Below, one piece after another: positions 8,173 through 13,780 of a DNA stretch of 13,808 nt (position 1 is its first letter; every line of letters starts with the position of its first letter). The translations under genes were made by a program, and so were the position numbers. The notes beneath the pieces are model-generated. The model searched no databases. It was given only the letters and a program-made list of their open reading frames with translations, and was not told the DNA's origin. Where the stretch lies: assembly GCA_045123975.1 (NCBI GenBank), contig JBGVKV010000064.1, positions 1 to 13,808 of the forward strand, read 5' to 3'. This stretch comes from SIG701 sp045123975 (GTDB lineage Bacteria; Bacillota; Clostridia; Oscillospirales; CAG-272).

Positions 8173-8859
8173 TCAGTACGGAATCTGGGTGCCGAAGCCG
8201 GCCTTGGTCGCGGAATTGTCGAAGATTTCCTCGATTACGAACTTATAGGCGGGACGGGTTACCCAGCGCTCGATGTTGGGAGCGTGGTATACGTCATGCT
8301 GCGCGTTGATGAACTGCTGGATCAGAGGCAGATCATAGGGAGACATGGAGCCCAGCTCGTTGTGCTCACCTACGATTTCCATCTTACCGCGTACTTCGTA
8401 GGAAATAACCGGCGGCTGATAGAACATCAGGGTTGCTTCGGGATTTGCCTGGTAGTTGGCCCAGCTGTGCTTGAACGCCATTTCTACACTGTAGATGTGA
8501 CCGAAGTCAACGGTCTTCTCTGCCTCCTCGGAGTACAGCCACTTCATCAGCAGCTGCAGACCGCGGGTGCTGTAGGTCTTATCTTCGGGATCGAAGCTCT
8601 TGATGTGCTCGATGTACGCTTCCAGAGCAGCCTCCAGATACTCTTCCTTGGGAATGAAGCCGATGCCCTTAACGGAGCCGTTCAGGCCGGCAGGGCCATT
8701 GCTGATGAATACGGGATCGTGAGAAGTAAAGGACAAAAAGATCTTCTCGGGGGACATCATAGTGCCCTCCGCCAGCTGCTTTACGGTGTTGGCACGGGTT
8801 TTGTACGCCCAGTTAAAGAAACGGTTCAGCTGTCCATCTTCCATTCTTGCTCTTTCCAT
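8173..8859 (-). CDS. Uncharacterised protein, C-terminal half possibly PPOX/HugZ-like split barrel
   Basis: A 228-residue protein with no signal peptide or membrane segment, hence probably cytoplasmic. I do not recognise it with certainty. The stretch from about residue 118 (VDFGHIYSVEMAFKHSWANY, then NPEATLMFYQ, then YEVRGKMEIVGEH) resembles the heart of PPOX-type split beta-barrels. In that family a strand is followed by K-T-x-x-N-x-x-x-N-P and then an x-G-x-x-E-I strand; these barrels bind flavins or, in HutZ/HugZ, haem. The N-terminal part (about 1-115) does not look like a canonical PPOX and is largely helical between 68 and 115. Start: ATG with AAGGAG nine bases upstream. It is tightly coupled to the binding-protein gene, which implies a role in handling the imported substrate. 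An alternative is an entirely new family. Existence as a gene is secure; fold call is weak. Confidence 0.85.
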   Translation of the reverse strand: MERARMEDGQLNRFFNWAYKTRANTVKQLAEGTMMSPEKIFLSFTSHDPVFISNGPAGLNGSVKGIGFIPKEEYLEAALEAYIEHIKSFDPEDKTYSTRGLQLLMKWLYSEEAEKTVDFGHIYSVEMAFKHSWANYQANPEATLMFYQPPVISYEVRGKMEIVGEHNELGSMSPYDLPLIQQFINAQHDVYHAPNIERWVTRPAYKFVIEEIFDNSATKAGFGTQIPY

Positions 8860-8900
8860 GATAGAAATCTCCTTATGTCAAGTATAAATTAAAAACAAAT

Positions 8901-8923
8901 GTAATTATTTCTGTAATTATTTC
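8901..8923. repeat. Short tandem repeat spanning a stop codon
   Basis: The 12-mer GTAATTATTTCT is followed directly by GTAATTATTTC. The second copy supplies the TAA stop of the first operon gene on the minus strand. It is probably a replication-slippage duplication; no function is evident. Confidence 0.75.
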
Positions 8924-9699
8924 ACGCGCAAAAAGCTTGCAGCGGATGCGCGATTGGCCGCCTGTGCAATATTGAAGCCAACGGACAGGCTCTTATCGGT
9001 GAAATCCGTGCCCTCCGTAACAAAGTCAGCCTCAACCAACTCACCCAAGTCGTCCACTACGTCGTAAGTAAAGGTTACGTTCGTGCCGTCCACGGTGTAG
9101 GTACCGTCGGTGACGCCCCATACGTGCATCACGCTGGCCATCTGCATAATGCTGACGTCAAAGGTGTTGTCCTCCTTGAGGTTCAGTGCGTATGCATATA
9201 CCATAGCGCCCATGCCGCCGGTCTTGGTCATATAACCAACGTACACCTCACCGTCGGTGGGGATGGGGGCAGTTTCATAGAACTTGATGGCGCCGGAGGT
9301 CATAGAGGCGATCATAAAGAAGGGAGTCTCAAAGATACCGTCCACGATCACAGCGTCAGTCACAGTCTCCGTCGCGCCCTCGCCGTGGGAGTAGGTGAAA
9401 GAGATGGTCTCGTCAAATTCTTCGTTTTCGCCAAGAGTATAGGTACCGGTGTACAGAGCGGTCTCGTGGCTGCCCATGCAGTCAAAGCCCACGTACAGAT
9501 CCAGAGTTCCGTCGCTCTTCAGGTTCATCAGAACACGGCCGCTCATCTGCATAGGCATCTCGCCCATGGGAATGGTCTGCTCATATCCCGCCACAAAGGT
9601 GCGGACTACAGTAACGGCGTCGTTCTTCTCACAGGAAGTGACCGCCAGGCACAGTGTCATCATCACGATGGCAAGTACAAAAGAGATGATTTTCTTCAT
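8917..9699 (-). CDS. Lipoprotein with two repeated beta-rich domains (first gene of operon)
   Basis: A 260-residue lipoprotein of unknown function. Signal sequence MKKIISFVLAIVMMTLCLAV ends in lipobox VTSC, giving lipidated Cys23. Two similar segments follow (about 30-140 and 150-258). Each has an LKSDGTLDLYVGF or LKEDNTFDVSI strand, then a TGTYTLGENEEF or DGTYTVDGTNVTFTY turn-strand unit. The same plan occurs in the lipoprotein that ends this operon (594-1457), with recurring L-K-x-D-x-T and G-T-Y-x-L motifs; the two are probably paralogues. Start: ATG with GGAGG six bases upstream. A sigma-A-like promoter lies about 100 bases ahead, and no terminator separates it from the next gene 57 bases downstream. 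A substrate-capturing surface role is inference. Confidence 0.87.
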   Translation of the reverse strand: MKKIISFVLAIVMMTLCLAVTSCEKNDAVTVVRTFVAGYEQTIPMGEMPMQMSGRVLMNLKSDGTLDLYVGFDCMGSHETALYTGTYTLGENEEFDETISFTYSHGEGATETVTDAVIVDGIFETPFFMIASMTSGAIKFYETAPIPTDGEVYVGYMTKTGGMGAMVYAYALNLKEDNTFDVSIMQMASVMHVWGVTDGTYTVDGTNVTFTYDVVDDLGELVEADFVTEGTDFTDKSLSVGFNIAQAANRASAASFLRVK

Positions 9700-9772
9700 A
9701 TCATACCTCCGAGATTATTGTTGTTAATACCTGCATAAATTCACAGGCACCAACTGCATATAAAAAATAAGG

Positions 9773-9789
9773 GGAGTTTGTCCAACTCC
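9773..9789 (-). promoter_or_regulatory. Hairpin in operon leader, possible attenuator or operator
   Basis: A perfect inverted repeat GGAGTT-N5-AACTCC lies in the untranslated leader between the promoter and the first operon gene. Read on the minus strand it is followed, after CCTTA, by a run of six T, so it is a weak terminator-like structure. It could also be a protein-binding site. Stem of only 6 bp, so the call is tentative. Confidence 0.35.
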
Positions 9790-9795
9790 TACGAA

Positions 9796-9831
9796 ATTAT
9801 AACATATATTATATATTATAATATTTGTCAA
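9796..9831 (-). promoter_or_regulatory. Probable sigma-A promoter of the transporter operon
   Basis: On the minus strand TTGACA (9826-9831) is followed after 17 bases by TATATG (9803-9808). Further perfect TATAAT boxes at other spacings lie within the same AT-rich stretch, including 9796-9801. It is the only good promoter seen ahead of the nine genes that end at 594. The exact -10 box is uncertain. Confidence 0.65.
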
Positions 9832-9839
9832 CAGAAAGA

Positions 9840-9977
9840 CGGGATTTGCGGGGGCAAAAATGTTATATTTATGCGAGTTTTTCGATTTTTATGCAAAGCA
9901 TGTGTGCATTATTAAGTACGTGTACATCCCTTGTCTTCCCAGTATCCAAAAAACACACGCGATTCCATTTTCACCTC
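9840..9977. other. Intergenic region between divergent promoters, possible operator
   Basis: This AT-rich stretch lies between the operon promoter and the padR promoter and holds no convincing gene. It contains the palindrome ATGCAAAGCAT (9891-9901), overlapping ATGTGTGCAT (9900-9909), and an ATGT-N20-ACAT pair (9899-9926) reminiscent of PadR-type ATGT/ACAT operators. The sites fit regulation of either divergent unit, but the evidence is only by eye. Confidence 0.3.
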
Positions 9978-10006
9978 TTGACAAAGAGAACATTACGTGC
10001 TATCAT
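9978..10006 (+). promoter_or_regulatory. Sigma-A promoter of padR-like gene
   Basis: TTGACA (9978-9983), a spacer of 17 bases and TATCAT (10001-10006) form a near-consensus promoter about 50 bases ahead of the PadR start codon. Confidence 0.85.
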
Positions 10007-10024
10007 ATACATAGATAAACGATG

Positions 10025-10044
10025 CATTGTTAATCAACACAATG
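10025..10044 (+). promoter_or_regulatory. Inverted repeat touching the padR ribosome site, possible operator
   Basis: CATTGT and ACAATG form a perfect inverted repeat with an 8-base spacer directly in front of GGAGG (10044-10048). It lies between the promoter and the start codon, where a bound repressor dimer or an RNA hairpin would limit expression. Autoregulation by the PadR protein is a plausible inference. Confidence 0.4.
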
Positions 10045-10055
10045 GAGGATATCCT

Positions 10056-10388
10056 ATGAAGATCAGTAAAGAACTACTCAAGGGCAGTACCGCTATTATG
10101 ATCCTCAAAACCATAGCGGAGGAGGACTCATACGGTTACCAGATCGTGCAGCGGATCGCTACCAAGTCGGAGAATCTTTTCAAGTTGAACGAGGGAACAC
10201 TCTATCCTCTCCTGCACACCATGGAAAAAGAAGGATGGGTTGAGTCCTACCGCAGTACCGGTGAAGGTGGACGGGAAAGAAAATATTACCGTATCACCCC
10301 GGCGGGAAGGTTGAAGTTGGCTCTTCAAATGGAGGAATGGAAGTCCTTTGCCGATGCAGTAAACGGTGTATTGTCGGAGGATGCATAA
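10056..10388 (+). CDS. PadR-family transcriptional regulator
   Basis: A 110-residue cytoplasmic DNA-binding repressor of the short PadR (PadR-s2-like) type. Conserved features: LKGSTAIMILKTIAEEDSYGYQIVQRI (residues 8-34, first helices), then LNEGTLYPLLHTMEKEGWV (44-62, recognition helix and wing start), then GRERKYYRIT (72-81, wing), and a short C-terminal dimerisation helix. The ATG at 10056 has GGAGG seven bases upstream and lies behind a strong promoter; the frame is open further 5' but that part overlaps the promoter. It is transcribed divergently from the transporter operon and is coupled to the downstream HAAS-like protein, the usual partner of such regulators. Family assignment is secure; ligand and targets are unknown. 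Confidence 0.95.
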   Translation: MKISKELLKGSTAIMILKTIAEEDSYGYQIVQRIATKSENLFKLNEGTLYPLLHTMEKEGWVESYRSTGEGGRERKYYRITPAGRLKLALQMEEWKSFADAVNGVLSEDA

Positions 10389-10389
10389 G

Positions 10390-11349
10390 ATGAAGACCGA
10401 AGGATTCTCTCTGGCGAAAGAGATTGATCTGTACACATCCTGGATTGCTCACGATGTCCACGCCCCTGGCAGACGTAAGAAAGTAAGGGAGGAATACGCT
10501 GCCCATCTGAATGACGCCACCTATCATCATATGATGGAGGGACATTCGGAGGAAGATGCCTTTCTTATAGCGAAATATGAACTGGGCGACGCAAAGAATT
10601 TGCAGCGTACACTGGGACTCGTCCACAATAAGGCCACTTCGAAATTCCTGAAAAAACTGGGGTTACTTCTGGCGATCGCCATTACTGCGGTACTGCCGCC
10701 GGTGATTTCCGGGTTTCCTGTTTCCTATTCCTGGCAAAGTTGGCTGATTCTATTCGCACAGCTGATTTGTATCGCGCTGTCTATGCTGTTCGTAATCTCT
10801 GAATACAAATTTGTCCGTGCCTTGGTAAAGCGGGTTTCGCTGATCGAAAAGATCAAGAAAATCTGCCGGGAGAAAAACTACCGCCTGTATTGCACTGCCA
10901 AGGCATACACGGAATGGGACGGTTCGTCGAATGTACCGGCTATGATCATTCGGGCCGGGGAGAAAACGTATGCGGTGCGGTTCACTGCCTGCCTGAAGCG
11001 AAAAGACACCTATACATTCACGGACGTGAACAGCTATTATACAGCCACCAACTTCTCCCCGATTCTTTGGAGCAAAAACTATCCTGTGTCTCTGGTTACT
11101 GTGCCTGGGCGCTGGCTTCTTCCCCGTTTTGCCACGGCGAAAAATGAATATCTGAAAGAGGAAGTTACCCGCCTTCCTTCCGAAACCTTGGATTTGGCCG
11201 GAGCGGAAAAGATATTGTGCATCCATCCGATTTCCGTGAAAGTGCAGGTGGTGCACACCAATCGCGGCGAGGACATCTTCGATGGAGACACTTTCAAAGG
11301 CCACACCGTATACAGCGGAAACGGTCTATGCGAGATGTTGAAAAAATAA
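10390..11349 (+). CDS. HAAS-domain-like two-helix membrane protein, partner of PadR
   Basis: A 319-residue membrane protein. Residues 1-80 form a helical segment with RRKKVREEYAAHLNDAT and EEDAFLIAKYELGDAKNLQRTL. It resembles the HAAS/DUF1700-type domain or permease-prefix domain typically encoded next to PadR regulators. Two membrane helices follow (about 87-108 and 115-137), then a cytoplasmic or external C-terminal region of about 180 residues with mixed strands, which I do not recognise. The ATG at 10390 was chosen because GGAGG (10376-10380) inside the padR end lies nine bases upstream; it begins one base after the padR stop, so the genes are coupled. An upstream ATG at 10381 abuts the ribosome site and is unlikely. 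The pair is probably an envelope-stress or signal-sensing module; this is family-based inference. Confidence 0.85.
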   Translation: MKTEGFSLAKEIDLYTSWIAHDVHAPGRRKKVREEYAAHLNDATYHHMMEGHSEEDAFLIAKYELGDAKNLQRTLGLVHNKATSKFLKKLGLLLAIAITAVLPPVISGFPVSYSWQSWLILFAQLICIALSMLFVISEYKFVRALVKRVSLIEKIKKICREKNYRLYCTAKAYTEWDGSSNVPAMIIRAGEKTYAVRFTACLKRKDTYTFTDVNSYYTATNFSPILWSKNYPVSLVTVPGRWLLPRFATAKNEYLKEEVTRLPSETLDLAGAEKILCIHPISVKVQVVHTNRGEDIFDGDTFKGHTVYSGNGLCEMLKK

Positions 11350-11357
11350 ACACGCAA

Positions 11358-11390
11358 AAAGCGTATCCGAATGGATACGCTTTCTTTTTT
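11358..11390 (+). terminator. Intrinsic terminator of the padR operon
   Basis: An 11-bp stem AAAGCGTATCC / GGATACGCTTT with loop GAAT is followed by CTTTTTT, eight bases past the stop codon. The hairpin tip CCGAATGG is the same as in the terminator behind tRNA-Asn (13669-13700). Confidence 0.92.
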
Positions 11391-11446
11391 AGCTCCCCGG
11401 TCTTACTCGAACGGGCGACACTTGCGGTGGAATTGTGCAACCAAGG
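11391..11446 (-). repeat. tRNA 3'-end-like repeat copy, degenerate
   Basis: Directly behind a terminator hairpin lies a sequence resembling the last third of a tRNA in reverse orientation: GCTCCCC, then CTCGAACGGGCGACACT (11406-11422), then TGCGGT. The 17-base core is identical to that at 13374-13390. Compared with the real tRNA-Asn (13704-13779) the T-loop part CTCGAAC is kept, but the T-stem bases are changed so that it cannot pair. No full cloverleaf is present. A remnant of an insertion or a dispersed tRNA-derived repeat is the likely nature. Confidence 0.6.
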
Positions 11447-11456
11447 CAACACAAAC

Positions 11457-11483
11457 AAAAAAGGACGCTAATGCGTCCTTTTT
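11457..11483 (-). terminator. Intrinsic terminator of the gpsA-like gene
   Basis: On the minus strand AAAAAGGACGC, loop ATTA and GCGTCCTTTTTT form a compact G+C stem with a T-run, about 20 bases past the stop codon at 11501. Confidence 0.92.
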
Positions 11484-11500
11484 GATAATTCTCAACAACC

Positions 11501-12547
11501 TTAGTGCTCAAACGTGAAGTTGTCCCAGGGGATATTAACCGCTTTTTTCTCCGTCAGGATCTCGTCGATATGCATCAGCAGGGGGAAATTCTCCAGCTGG
11601 AGCGCACCGCGCTCGCACGCCTTCTTAACCGCTCTTGCCACACGCACTGCCACAACCAGAGACTCCAGCGTAACGCCGTTCAGCTCTGCCTTTGCCTCAT
11701 CGATATTGAGACCGCGGCCAAGCAGAATGCCCACAAGTCGTGTTCTTCCGCCGTATACGGTTACGTACAGATCTCCCGCACCCACGGCGAGATTCTCCAG
11801 CGTGACTGCACCCTGGTAATCCAGAAGGCGGGACATCTCCTTAACGCTCTGTCCGAAAACCGCTGCCTGGGAATTGAAATGCAGCTCGCTATCGAGACCG
11901 AAGGCCTTCTGATTCAGGCCGATGGTCAAAGCGATACCCAGCGCGTATCCGTTTTTCAGCGCCACTGCGCTTTCAATGCCCACCACATCTTTCGACAGAC
12001 TGATGTGATAATAATCGGTAGCCATGATCGCCTTAAGCTGGCGCAGGATCTCCATGTCATTGCCGCAGAAGGCAACCTCCGTCTGATCGTGGGCAACCAG
12101 CTCATAGCTGGTGCAAGGGCCGCCAATGGCGTTCAGGGACAGTTTTTTGCCCATCTTCTCCAATTTCTGCGCCCAGATCTCCGGGTAGGTGAGCAGACGG
12201 CCGTCCTCAGTGTCGTACAGACCCTTCGTAACCGTCAACACGGGAATATGCTCCGGAATCGCCGGCAATACGGTATCGCCGAACCAATCCACGCCGAAGC
12301 TGCTGACGCCGCCGATGATCATATCCGCGCCGGCAATAGCGTCCTCCATCTCCTCGATTTGATAATATTTCACGCCGTCCGGGAAATCCTTTGTAAATTT
12401 CGGATGCCGGCCCGTCTGGCGGCTAACCTCAATAATATCCCGGTCCAGCGGCGTGCCCACAAGACGAACCTCGTTTCCGTTCTCTCTTGCGGGAAATGCG
12501 AGTGCAGAGCCCATCATGCCGGCTCCAACGATTGTAATAACAGCCAT
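11501..12547 (-). CDS. gpsA: NAD(P)-dependent glycerol-3-phosphate dehydrogenase-like protein
   Basis: A 348-residue cytoplasmic dehydrogenase. GpsA enzymes reduce dihydroxyacetone phosphate to sn-glycerol 3-phosphate for phospholipid synthesis. Features: Rossmann motif GAGMMGSA (residues 8-15), VLTVTKG (103-109), a GGP turn (142-144), ALKNGYALG with the probable catalytic Lys198, GAGDL (256-260) and the substrate-binding region GGRTRLVGILLGRG. It departs from canonical GpsA in detail: GAGSWGTA is GAGMMGSA, and the usual SGPSFA region reads GGPCTSYE. It may therefore be a divergent GpsA subfamily with another substrate. The start ATG at 12547 puts the Rossmann motif at the normal distance; GAAGGA lies about 11 bases upstream. 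Single-gene unit with its own promoter and terminator. Confidence 0.82.
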   Translation of the reverse strand: MAVITIVGAGMMGSALAFPARENGNEVRLVGTPLDRDIIEVSRQTGRHPKFTKDFPDGVKYYQIEEMEDAIAGADMIIGGVSSFGVDWFGDTVLPAIPEHIPVLTVTKGLYDTEDGRLLTYPEIWAQKLEKMGKKLSLNAIGGPCTSYELVAHDQTEVAFCGNDMEILRQLKAIMATDYYHISLSKDVVGIESAVALKNGYALGIALTIGLNQKAFGLDSELHFNSQAAVFGQSVKEMSRLLDYQGAVTLENLAVGAGDLYVTVYGGRTRLVGILLGRGLNIDEAKAELNGVTLESLVVAVRVARAVKKACERGALQLENFPLLMHIDEILTEKKAVNIPWDNFTFEH

Positions 12548-12601
12548 ATTCGAATGCATCCTTCTTATGAAAAATTCCCGTATGCATACCACATTGGGAT
12601 G

Positions 12602-12630
12602 ATTATACCATAGAATGGGGGGTAAATCAA
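12602..12630 (-). promoter_or_regulatory. Sigma-A promoter of the gpsA-like gene
   Basis: On the minus strand TTGATT (12625-12630), 17 bases, then TATAAT (12602-12607) preceded by TGG, an extended -10. It is about 55 bases ahead of the start codon. Confidence 0.85.
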
Positions 12631-12686
12631 GAAAAAGGATCTCGATAATGGCAGTTCTCTTTGATGCTCTTGAAAAAAGAGGAAGA

Positions 12687-12717
12687 AAAAACAGATCACC
12701 GATTGGTGATCTGTTTT
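12687..12717 (-). terminator. Intrinsic terminator of the small membrane-protein gene
   Basis: A perfect ACAGATCACC / GGTGATCTGT stem flanked by A and T runs, with six T in the minus direction. It lies about 40 bases past the stop of the gene at 12757-13152. Confidence 0.88.
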
Positions 12718-12756
12718 ATGTTTGGGGGTGCACAACAATTTCGAACCTATAAATAA

Positions 12757-13152
12757 TCAATCATCTTTCTTGGTTCTTTTGTTATGTGCCCAAGAAATAG
12801 AACTATATGTAATAATACCGGCACATATCAAAGGACTAAAGTTTTGGAATCCACTAATTACAAAGGAAATTGCCTCTATAAGCCCAGACACAGTAAACAC
12901 AACAACAGCCATCAATTCACAGAAATTCAAAAACCATTCCGGACATCTTGGATTTTTCACTTGAACAAATACAACAAGAAATGAGCCAAACAGCCAAAAC
13001 ACCGTAGCAACAGGTGTAGCTATAAGAAGTTCATTTTTATCTTCGACTGTTCCAAATAACAAGAATAATAGATAGACCAAAGTTGCAAATATAATCGGCA
13101 ACCAAAATGCAAGTTTTTTATTTTCAAACATTTTATCAAGAATCTTTCTCAT
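12757..13152 (-). CDS. Small AT-rich four-helix membrane protein
   Basis: A 131-residue protein of unknown function that I do not recognise. Four hydrophobic segments are visible: FWLPIIFATLVYLLFLLFG, LIATPVATVFWLFGSFLVV, LMAVVVFTVSGLIEAISFV and LICAGIITYSSI; short charged ends are MRKILDKMFENKK and HNKRTKKDD. The start ATG at 13152 was chosen because a strong promoter has its -10 box at 13180-13185, which rules out the longer frame reaching to 13191; GGCGG lies ten bases ahead. Its codons are markedly A/T-rich compared with every other gene in the window. It sits between hairpin-plus-tRNA-like sequences, which suggests acquisition by transfer. Own promoter and terminator. Confidence 0.75.
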   Translation of the reverse strand: MRKILDKMFENKKLAFWLPIIFATLVYLLFLLFGTVEDKNELLIATPVATVFWLFGSFLVVFVQVKNPRCPEWFLNFCELMAVVVFTVSGLIEAISFVISGFQNFSPLICAGIITYSSISWAHNKRTKKDD

Positions 13153-13179
13153 GATAAAATTACCGCCTTTCTTGAAATC

Positions 13180-13208
13180 ATTATACCACAAAAATCCGAT
13201 TATTTCAA
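13180..13208 (-). promoter_or_regulatory. Sigma-A promoter of the small membrane-protein gene
   Basis: On the minus strand TTGAAA (13203-13208), a 17-base spacer and TATAAT (13180-13185) preceded by TGG (extended -10). The leader would be only about 20 bases long. Confidence 0.85.
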
Positions 13209-13293
13209 CATGTTCTCATAAAGTCACAGGTTCAAGTCCATAAGGTCGGGGAAAAGGTGCAATGGTGAATGGGCTGTACTTTTTACCCCTAAA

Positions 13294-13331
13294 AACACAA
13301 AAAGCCCGTGAAATTCAAGGACTTTTGTGTT
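13294..13331 (-). terminator. Hairpin resembling a terminator
   Basis: AACACAAAAAG pairs with CTTTTGTGTT (one bulged A), with an inner imperfect stem around TGAAATTCA. In the minus direction it runs into CTTTTTGTGTTTTT. No gene that would need it is evident on either side; it stands beside the tRNA-like repeat in the same way the real terminator stands beside tRNA-Asn. Confidence 0.5.
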
Positions 13332-13355
13332 GGGGTACAAAATTGTTGCCCCATT

Positions 13356-13405
13356 ATGGCTCCCCCTGCCTTGCTCGAACGGGCGACACTGCGGTTGCAA
13401 AACTG
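13356..13405 (-). repeat. tRNA 3'-end-like repeat copy, degenerate
   Basis: The first 14 bases (ATGGCTCCCCCTG, 13356-13368 region) match the 3' end of the tRNA-Asn gene including its CCA. CTCGAACGGGCGACACT (13374-13390) and GCGGTT follow, after which similarity to the tRNA is lost. The T-stem is broken in the same way as in the copy at 11391-11446. It is therefore not a working tRNA but a tRNA-derived repeat or pseudogene. Confidence 0.65.
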
Positions 13406-13665
13406 CGCTAGTGCGGATAAAGCCGATAGTTTCCCGAATCGACTCTTGCGGTGGGCGGAATTTCGTTGCCTGGCGAGCGTGGACGACACTTCTCGTTGGC
13501 ACCAACGTATTTTCCATCGGGACTAGCGCCCTCGTAAAACACGGGTGCCTGCCGTACGCTCTCGCTGCCTTCCTCTGCCACCGGCAGCGGCAGCGCGATC
13601 GCCAGTGAACAGCCGATGGGCGTTGCGCACAAGGGTAGTTGGCTTGAGCAAATAGAACAAACGAA
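13406..13665. other. Non-coding G+C-rich stretch between tRNA-like repeat and tRNA-Asn terminator
   Basis: No gene is supported. Open frames here run through the tRNA and terminator and have no ribosome sites. The stretch contains the inverted repeat CGTTGG-CA-CCAACG (13494-13507), a further GACGACACT echo of the tRNA-like repeat at about 13481-13490, and a GCAGCGGCAGCG run near 13585. Its origin is unclear. Confidence 0.5.
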
Positions 13666-13668
13666 AGA

Positions 13669-13700
13669 AAAAGCAGACTACCGAATGGTAGTCTGCTTTT
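13669..13700 (-). terminator. Terminator of the rRNA/tRNA-Asn transcript
   Basis: A perfect stem GCAGACTACC / GGTAGTCTGC with GAAT loop and flanking A4/T4, three bases past the tRNA 3' end. On the minus strand it ends in a T-run. Confidence 0.92.
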
Positions 13701-13703
13701 CTT

Positions 13704-13779
13704 TGGCTCCCCCTGTTGGGCTCGAACCAACGACACTGCGGTTAACAGCCGCATGCTCTGCCGACTGAGCTAAGGAGGA
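13704..13779 (-). tRNA. tRNA-Asn (anticodon GTT)
   Basis: A full 76-base cloverleaf can be drawn: acceptor TCCTCCT pairing with AGGGGGA (one G-T wobble), D-arm GCTC/GAGC, and anticodon stem TGCGG/CCGCA with loop CTGTTAA (anticodon GTT, Asn). The T-arm is GTTGG/CCAAC with TTCGAGC loop, followed by discriminator G and encoded CCA. It follows the 5S rRNA by about one base, so it is part of the rRNA operon transcript. Confidence 0.97.
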
Positions 13780-13780
13780 A

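Noticed and set aside
9825..10055. 5' extension of the PadR frame
   Set aside because: The extension covers the promoter boxes at 9978-10006, and the protein family begins at the ATG at 10056, which has a good ribosome site.
11504..12613. Plus-strand open frame of 369 residues
   Set aside because: It mirrors the GpsA-like gene on the other strand and reads over that gene's promoter.
12718..12750. Third tRNA 3'-end-like copy after the hairpin at 12687-12717
   Set aside because: Only TTCGAACC and a GGGGGTGC run are reminiscent of a tRNA end. There is no pairing and no shared 17-base core, so it is not listed as a repeat copy.
13408..13632. Minus-strand open frame of 74 residues in the G+C-rich block
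   Set aside because: No ribosome site or promoter and no recognisable domain. It lies in likely repeat DNA.
13224..13754. Minus-strand open frame of 176 residues
   Set aside because: It runs through the tRNA-Asn gene, its terminator and the tRNA-like repeat, and has no ribosome site. It is a translation of RNA genes and repeats, not a protein.
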